Below are positions 12,501 through 21,500 of a stretch of DNA of 64,000 nucleotides, in pieces. The stretch is from Ixodes scapularis (taxonomy: Eukaryota; Arthropoda; Arachnida; Ixodida; Ixodidae). A model generated the notes under the pieces. That model was not told the origin of the DNA and made no database searches. It worked only from the letters and a program-made list of their open reading frames with translations. The stretch lies in assembly GCF_016920785.2 (NCBI RefSeq), contig NW_024609857.1, forward strand, positions 75,364,119-75,428,118, in the 5' to 3' direction. Within the stretch, counting starts at the first letter, position 1; each line of letters starts with the position of its first letter. A program made the position numbers and the translations under genes.

Positions 12501-15500
12501 AAGGCCGTAGTGGGGACATTTTTTACGTCACCAGAGAAGGCCAACGCTGGCCACAGATTGGAAACTAGTGCTGCGTTAGGAGTCAGCCTCGAGTCAAGTT
12601 TGAGCCGAACGTTGACGCAATCGTCGTGTCCAACCTGTGGTCAGCGGGCCTTCGCTGATGACATCGCTATCAGCACTACGGCTTTGTTGTCTAGGTGTTG
12701 GCTTAGCCCAACCACCCCGTTTATCACCTCGCAAAAAAAAAAAAAAAAAAAAAAATTTAGTGTAGATTGGGGGATTCTGTAATATGACTAACATTTGAGC
12801 CAATGAATTTTACTCCTAGAATTGCGTACCCGACAGGTTTACTCCTTACGGGTGTAACTGGCATATCTGCACCGTTTCTGTTCTAACCCAAGCTCCAGCT
12901 GGGAGTATTCAGCGGCCAGTCGGCCACCATAGCTCCGCGCCTGCGGAGCGATCTTTCCCTTTCGCCACTCTTTATTCCTTTACTTTTTTATTTTTATTTT
13001 CTTGCATTTACCTTTTTATTTTTCACCGGATTAATTTCGAAATTGCACCGTGTCATTATGGTTGTTATTCTTGACAGTCGCGTAAGTTTATCCATAACTC
13101 GCAAATAACCCACGCCAGCAAAAAAAAAAAAAACAAAAAAAAAACGCGCAGTGGATTGTGTTGTGGAGCACCTGGGCTTGAACCCTGGTGCTCTTTTAAA
13201 GTGCGTAGGGTTCGATCCTGTAGCTCACATTGTTCGGAGCTAATCTTCAGTTAATCTACAGTTGTAAACGCCGTGTCCTTTGCCGCGCGTCGAGACGGCC
13301 TTGCACCGCGGAACAGCGGCGCGGGCGCTTCCCTCCCCTCAAGTGGCTGCCACATGGCCCGAGCTCCGCGCGTAAACCTGTGACACACATTCGCCGGGCC
13401 GGGAGGGAGCCCGTTCTGCCTGGCTTCTAGCTCTGCCGCCGTCGGTATCGACCCACAGCTCGGCGCGTGTGCGTCACTTCCCCCGATCGATGCCGTGCTG
13501 ACCGAGCTCAAAGGGCCCGCGAGGACGTGGAGGAGGTCGTGCTTCGCGTCGTTTCTTTGCGCGCTGCATTGCGGTCGGCCCCATTCATTCTTCCCCTTCG
13601 CTCCACCACGTGATCGAGCGTCACGTGATCGAGTTGCGGTCGACCGCGTGGACCTTGGTCCCTCGATCGCGTCGGAAGAGTTATCGGACACCGGCTCTAT
13701 TATACTCGCGGTTTTACCTCGCGACCAACCGCAGCGGGACGCCACGAGTCATCGTAGCGAATCCGACGCTGCGTGAGTGTCGCGTGACCTCGCGGGAGGG
13801 CCACAGCAACGCCCGAGGCGCGCCTAATCACGCGATAGTTCCCGGAGCTCTATTCATGGGGGTGGCTCGTGACGTCCGCTATGGTCTATCGAGACGAAAC
13901 GTGTGCTTTGCTGGGCGGGAAATCGCGCGTACGCATGTATGAGGGTAGAGGACGAGCTGGCTGGTCGTCTGTTGCTATGGCCTATAATTATCTGTCATTT
14001 GAGATTCCTAGAAGTCAATTATGATGGCCTTATCTGATCTGGCATCGTTCTGGATGTAGCTGCAGGCTCTTCAGATCATTTATCTGCACGTGGCAAGGTA
14101 CATCTAATATTGGAGTGTATAATGTCTTTGCTATCTCTCTGTGATGGGCGTCGTTCAACATTGGGTGAAACAGCGAGCTAAAATGCATAAGAAGTTAAGA
14201 ACCTATTCCTTTTTTGTGTGTGTGTGTGTTTTGTGATTGAATTTCAGTTCCGCATGTACAGGGGGTGGCAGTAGAATCCCGTACAAAAGCTTGCTTGATA
14301 GAAGCTGGCACAGCTGCTTTCAGGCCAGAGCCTGAAAACTGACAGGCGGGGAGCCCCGGTCATTCAACCTGCTGCCACAGCGTGGTTATAAAAACTGGGA
14401 CAATTTATAATTCCAACCTCCCTTTTAAGTTGATCCTAGCCGAGAACCCCCCGCATTGCAGTTAAGGGGCCCAGGCTTGAAAATATTGCTGCCCCTTGCA
14501 CACATGCCCAGAGTTCAATCACAAGACGCATGCAGACTCCCCTTGCCACTGGCATGAGGATAAGCCATGACCAGGGGCGGATTTAGAGGGGGGGTTCGGA
14601 TGTCCTGACCCCCTCTTGATTTCTGCATGTGTAAAATGTGGGGCGTAAAGAGAGGGGGAGGGGTTCCTAAGCACATGGTACGCTGACCAACACCTGACCC
14701 CTCCCTCAGGAAATTCCTGCATCCGCCCCTGGCCATGACTGTATATATCTATGATGTCGATAGCTTCTGCACTTCAGGAAAGATGCATAACCTAATAAGA
14801 AAACAGTACGAAGCATTGATTATATGCTTAATGTCTAACTTTTTCACTGTGCTTGTAATAATTGAAGGTACTTCTATAGGAAGTGCAGAAGTGTAGTAAG
14901 TTGGGCGAGATTTCTATAGGAAGGTTCTGCTTTTCCAACTGGATGTCGAGAAATATGGTGATTTTGCAAAATTAATTCAGAATATATAGCATATTTAAAC
15001 ATGCACATAAAAGGACTACAATGATTCCACTTTTTTCTCTGCCACGCAATCTGCGGGACTGTATGGCCTTGTAGTAGTTTTGAATGACAAAGCCTGAAGC
15101 TGCTTTTTTTTATTCTTTTTGAAGTGGTACCCTGAGTGAAAGACAACTCTTGATGAACCCATCTCATTGTAATGCTTCTCCCGAAGGTCCACCTGGGAAT
15201 CTCTGCTAAAGCTTGTCAAGTGCGAGATCATCAGCTTCAAGAAGAATGAGACGTTGGACTCCTATGTGCTCAGGTATTCTATTTTCTTGTTGCTGCACTG
15301 TCTACCCGCAATGGGTCTACCCGCAATGGGTCTACCCGCAATGGGTCTACCCGCAATGGGTCTACCCGCAATGGGTCTACCCGCAATGGGTCTACCCGCA
15401 ATGGGTCTACCCGCAATGGGTCTACCCGCAATGGGTCTACCCGCAATGGGTCTACCCGCAATGGGTCTACCCGCAATGGGCTTGCAAATGCACATTCCAA

Positions 15501-18500
15501 AGCTACCAGGCTGTCATATGCTCAGCACGCATGGTTTATTTTGGCTCGATTGCAGTGAGAGCAGCATGTTCGTGTCTAAGCGCTGCTTCATTCTCAAGAC
15601 CTGCGGTTCTACCACCCTGCTGAATGCGGTCAAGCCTCTCCTGTTCCTCGTCCAGGAACTGACTGGATTTGACGAAGTGCTGGTGAGTGTCTCATTGTTT
15701 GCTCGTTTCCATCATTTTGCTTAATCATAGACACTCTCATTACAAAACTCCATTCTGTTCATGTTTAATCTCGAACTAAAAGTTGGCATTCCACACTAGT
15801 GGCAACATATGGAATGAAATAAAGGATAATTAGAAAATGGTTTCTACAGAAAGGCCAGGTGTTCAAACAAAGATGTGACAGCTGTTTTTAACAACGGCCA
15901 ATAGATCCTAGTGCTTTTACTAGTCTCGGAATTTTAATTCATAACTTGAGCAATTAAAGTGGAGTTGTGCTTGGGGAAATCTCAACTTTGTCCAACTCGA
16001 GCGATAACCGGATCCGGTCATAGTTTGATTTTGTGCTCCAGACTTGTGCTTGAAAGCAGAATCAAATTAAGAATGTGTTCCTAGAATTTGATAGTACACT
16101 GCTTGTTAAAATAGACATGCTCTATATTGTTGTCTAATATATTGCAGCTTTTGGAATCTTCGAAAATATACTGAAATGCCAAATAAGAGTGGAACAATAA
16201 TACTGCATTTTATTTTCCTCCTTGGTTTATACAAAAAATGAGCTTGACGGAGTCCATATGCCTTAATCTACTTTTAAAGTAAAGTAGCAAAAAGAAGAAA
16301 AAAATAGAAACACAAGCATAGCTGCTTATAATATAGGTAGCTATTACACTTGCAAGGCAGGCAGGAAATGCTTCATAGACCTTTGCAAGGTAGCTTAAAC
16401 AAATACAGGCACAACTACTCGTATTAGTGCACTGAGACACTCGCAATGCAAACAAAAAAAACCAATTTCTCCATCCATACACAACTCTATACACAGCAGG
16501 TAATGCATAGAAAATTAGAATGTCTGTAATATGTACTATGTTGGCTAACATTTGATTTGGTTTCCCAAAGACCTGTCATAACCCACGTGAGACCTTAGCA
16601 GGAAATCGGAAATCCTTGGGACTTGCGATTATCTTGAGGTCTCGCAAGTAGGAGGATTGCTTCAAAGTGCGACCATTTCGGTCTTTGCGGTGGGCTCCTA
16701 GACCACGGGAAGCTAAACTGGTTCCAAAACTGGTTTTGACTCCCATGCTAGTTATGTATAAACTGTTAATTTGTTGCTTCAGGACATCTTCTACTCTCGC
16801 AAGAACTTCATGAGGCCCGAACTCCAGGACAAGCCTCACACCAGCTTTGAGGACGAAGTGGAAGTGCTGGACGAGCTTTTTGACGGTAACCAAGCCCTTT
16901 CTTTTCAGGACGTTTGTTTATACTTGAATATGAAAGGCCTTAATAAACCTTATATTTAAATAGTAATACAAGCCAAATATGATGTTTCGGCCTATTGAAG
17001 GGAAGCTGAAGCAGTTTTGTGTCTGAGTAAAAACTTGACCAGTCTTCATTTGGCTTCCAAACTCACAAGCATCGAGATTACTTCTTAATTTGATGCACGG
17101 AGGCTGCAGAAAATCATTTAAGTACCGTTGAAGCCCCTTTTTCCCAGAGCTTTACGTCGTGAAAGAAGTTTTTGGAATCTCTGCCTGTCTTCAGTGCCTA
17201 TCAAAGGTATGCACATGCACTCTCGCTTTTTTCGAAAAGGTCAGAAAAAGATGTCACAAGTGGTGTCGGGGCAGGGGCATATAGCTGACAAGCTTGCAAA
17301 TGCATGCGCTGCGCACATGAGCGACACATGCTTGGTGGCTGAAAGATCCTTTTATGATGTAATGACTGGTCGGAGGTTTTCAGTGTTTTTTCACGTTTAC
17401 TTCGGGGAAAACTAACATAATATTCAGATTCATGGGATAAAAATACTCTAGAATTCACCTCCAATTTTTTCAAGAACCTCTTCAGCTTTCTTTAGCTGTT
17501 ATTATTTTTGCCGCTTTGTCTCCTTCCAACACAATTTATTTTATTTTTTCTCCTTAATATGTTTGTTAATGGATTTGCTTCTAGCAAAGAAGCACCGAAT
17601 TGTTAGGAAAAACAAATTTTGCACACTTGGAGAAAAGTTTAATTTTGAATAATATTAGACTCCAACAAAAAACATCCCTTAGAAAGCATATTGCCCTCTT
17701 CATTACCATTGCACGATTAAATATCTTCGAAAGTACTGCCCTTAAAAATCGGACTTAATGGTTCTTGTCTCCAAAGGAACCTCAGCACGTCATTATGGGA
17801 ATGCTTGAAACCTCGAGAATTTGTTTATTGTTAGAAATATGTGGAGAGACTGCTGTGTTGTGGCCTCGTCTAAAATTATTTTTCCTGTGTGTGTATGCAA
17901 CAGACGGTGCTGCCTACTGCATGGGAAGAATCAACCACGACTGCTGGTAAGTGCTGTTGGCTCGATTCCACGAGGGGGGGGGGGGGAGGCTTCCAGCAGC
18001 GGAAGTGTCAGTGACACCGCTGGCATTGTTTGCTGGGTGAGTGATTGTCCCCCATTGCGTCGTCTTTGCCCAGGTACCTCTACACCCTGAACACTCCGAT
18101 GGGCTACCGTGGGATTCAGGTTCCTGATCAGACCCTGGAGATATCCTTTCTCGATTTCTGTCTCGGAAGACTCTCTCAGTGTCTCTTGGAAAGGGGTGGG
18201 ACAATTGCACGGCAGCAGACGTCGGCCCTGTATTTGTTCCTCCCATTCTTCGCACATTGGTTATTTGCAAATTCAAACGGTGAAGGTGTGAGCCTACAAA
18301 AATGAGCAAAAAGAATGAGGGCGCAAGCAAGCTGGTGTAGGTTAAACATCGTGAATTTACCCAAGAAACTGGATTTGTATAAAGGACAACACACACTGAA
18401 CTTGGTGAGGTCCTCGGTATAGCAGTTGCAGTATTCTTTTAAAGGGGTACGGAAACAAAAATCGAAATATTCAAATTTCGTTCAGGAATGAGTCAAGCAT

Positions 18501-21500
18501 GACGGATAATAACCGTAAATGATAATCGCACGTTTGTATTTTGAACGACTGGCTATATTTTTCGTTCCAAACGGTGCGCCCAAAGAGAAGCGAACGGAGA
18601 GCGCAATCCATCGTAGGATATCCGGCGCAAACAAAAACGAAAAGAAGATTCCCTGCATTCGTGACATAGCGAGGCTGGCGTGGTTATGAGCTTTGCACTT
18701 GGTGGCATTGTCAGCGTTGTGGTGGTGTCAATAGCATCAGCGCGTTACAACCGAGCCGTTTGAAGTACCCGTGGGGTGACGAGCATGTGGCTGGCCCAAG
18801 GAGCACTTTAGCTTCCACAACACTGTCAGCTTAGGACTGAACAAGGTGGGGAAAGCAACTTTTGTTCCAGTTTTGAGCGACAGGCTAATCTTCTAGGGGG
18901 AGAATGGCTGTTTCCGGTTGCACGAACGAGGGTCCGAGAAAGAAGAGAGTACTTCCTTTCAGTCTTCTTGGACCGTTTGGTACAATGCACGATTTGTGAG
19001 TTGAGGAAAGTTAAGAAGGAAAATATTGAAATTCCAAAGGGTGGCACTGCTTCGAAGGAATCTGCTATGTCACGACTACGTAGCAAGTTCCCCAATGTTG
19101 CTAAATTACCTTCCAAATAGGCTCCGCATGCATCCATCAGGTGCACATTGAAAGATTGTTTATTTAGCTTTAAAATCAGTTTTCTTGTGCCTTTCAACGG
19201 AAAACTGGTGTTTTTGAGGTTAGGGTGCAACATGCAACACATTAAAGCTAGAAAATGAGTGCTGGAATTTTGTTTCCCTATTCCTTTAAAGCGTAAGATG
19301 CTTTTAACAGAACTCCGAATCCCAAAATGTTGTACACCCGTCCGTGCATTTCCTGCTAAATTTAGCGGGGAAACTGAATGGGTGTTGAGGACACGCGACA
19401 TCAATCAATGTGATGTGATCTATACGGCACTTCACTTACCCTGCTAAATTTAGTAAGAAATTTGATGTCGCATAACCCGACATCATGAGGCTTGCACGCA
19501 AATTAGTTTCTCAGCTAAATTTAGCAAAAACATTGATGTCGCGTGACTTGGTTTCATTTAGTTTCCCCAGAAAATTTAGCGGAAACGGGGATGTCGCATG
19601 ATGTAAACACCTTCAGTTGCGCCGCTAAATTTAGCGGGGAAAGTGACATCACATGGGACCTGACGACACGTGACAGATTCATCAGTACAAATTCCCCATT
19701 AAATTTAGCAAGAAAATTGATGTCATGTGACCTCTACACCCAGTTTCCTTTCCAATGTAATGGGGAAATTGATAAAAACGGTGGTCCTTTTTTATTCCTC
19801 AAAACAATAGTTTAACGTCTTCTAAATTATTTTAAAACGGTTACACCTTAAATACTGTATTGTTTTGCCCTTTATGCCAATTGTTTTGCCCTTTATGCAT
19901 GTTGCACTCGCTGGTTCTTCAGAACTGAAGGTGTATGAATACAAACCGCATGTTTCGCAACTTGGGACATTAATTAACGGTGTCGTTACTCTAATAATCC
20001 CTACACCATTATCCATTCAGATACTATGGGAGGTACTCAGATGTGGTGATTGGTACGAAATGGGGGGGGGGGGGGGGGGAAGTGACTTCCAGTCTGCATG
20101 AATATCTTTAACGGTGCTAAATGAACCTGGCAAAAGCCTGGTTCACACAGTTGCATTTCAGCACGATCGAGCGGGTTTCGTTCCCTTGTAGCTGCCTACT
20201 ATACGAGCAAACACACTGGCACCGTTCAAGTATCCCTGGAACTGCATTACTAGACCAAAGGTTTTGTAGCATTTGCGAGATAAAATCTATGCACAGTCTA
20301 TGGGAAATGGTCTCTTATGACATTATCAGAATTATCTTGAGGACACTGCAAACAAAATGGCGCTTAAATGCAGGTCGGAAGTGCTCCGGGGCTACCCGAC
20401 GGGTCGTAACGGCGTGTTTATCTCGTTGGCAGCGGTCGCGAGAGAATGCGACGCACTCTATCCCACTCGAGCATAAACGTGTAAACCGGCCTTAACATTA
20501 TCTGGAGCAGAAGCCCTCGAACTTCTTTGCATGCCCCTTGTTCCCTTGACTCCTCCCCCGCACGTGATCATGCAAAACCTGGACCAGGACATCATGCGCA
20601 TCTTCACCCAAGAGGCGTCTGCCAATGCCAAGGAGGCCACCCAAAAGTCCGGCATAGACCGTCTCTACCCGGGAGCCGTGCTGGACGACTTCTTGTTCAG
20701 CCCCTGCGGCTACTCGGTCAACGGCATCTTCAAAGGGGTGAGTGGCGGCGCCCTCGCTGCCGTCGATGACCGGACGTATGGAAGTTCTAGACAGGCGGAT
20801 TTAAGGGTCAAGCTTGGGAGGGAGCGTCTGGAAGGAGGTGACATCACGGGCGAAACGTTGCCCAGATCTGTTTTGTTGACGTAATATTTGTCATGTCAAC
20901 AAAAACTAATTGTTTCTTTCTAAAAAAAAAAAAAAAAAAAGAGTTGGTGTGTGTAAATTTTTTGTTGAGGCAAATTCACCTATGGTTCTAGATGTGTAAC
21001 AAATTCGGTGTATCCACGGAATATAATTTGGGTTAATGTGCCCAAACATTGCTTTGAATCTAATGGTGCAGAGTCCTTGTTGTCTTCGATTCTGAGCCCG
21101 TATACAGTGGCTCTTCCTTGCGCTGTGAAGGCTAGAGATGATGTGGTGCTATTCAATTGGAACCACTATTTGCACACCCCCAATTCCGGTACATTAGTTC
21201 TACGAAAAAACTTGTTTATAGATTGCAGGATTGGGCAGTTGTGCGTTAATACAACTGAACTGCTGCGCACTATCACGGCTGTGACTAACACCAGCAGCAC
21301 AACGTGTGGTCAGGAACGATGGTGTGGAACAGTATGCCAAGCTGGTAGTACGACTTGAAACGAGCACACTGGCATGTGACAATAAGAGTTGAGGTCATGT
21401 TAATCTTTGCTAAGTACTATGTCGGATAGCGCAAATAGTGGAAAGAGTCGCTGTTATAAACCATCCAACTCAACTCGGTGTCGACTACAATGTCGTTCTA

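Larger units (their letters stand above)
3618..15186 (+). other. AMD1 intron 1 (11.6 kb), repeat-rich
   Basis: Begins with a GTGAGC donor at 3618 and ends in AG before exon 2. It holds a four-copy 141-bp satellite (5462-6026), a 34-bp perfect palindrome (11080-11113), a 100-N assembly gap (11352-11451), a GC-rich block (13250-13950) and a hAT MITE (14572-14731). There is also an ATCGCGATA-rich patch near 10857-11000, a possible hAT-MITE end near 11985 and a small hairpin at 5185-5235. No open frame in 6.0-8.3 kb or elsewhere in the intron has a recognisable domain. Confidence 0.6.

Noticed and set aside
13141..13230. Possible tRNA or SINE head (GGTTCGATCC box)
   Set aside because: Only a B-box-like string and a GAGCACC...GGTGCTC hairpin; no acceptor stem or A box in place.
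15213..15724. Tandem-peptide frames over the 15-bp repeat
   Set aside because: They run through AMD1 exon 2, intron 2 and exon 3 in frames that do not match the enzyme.
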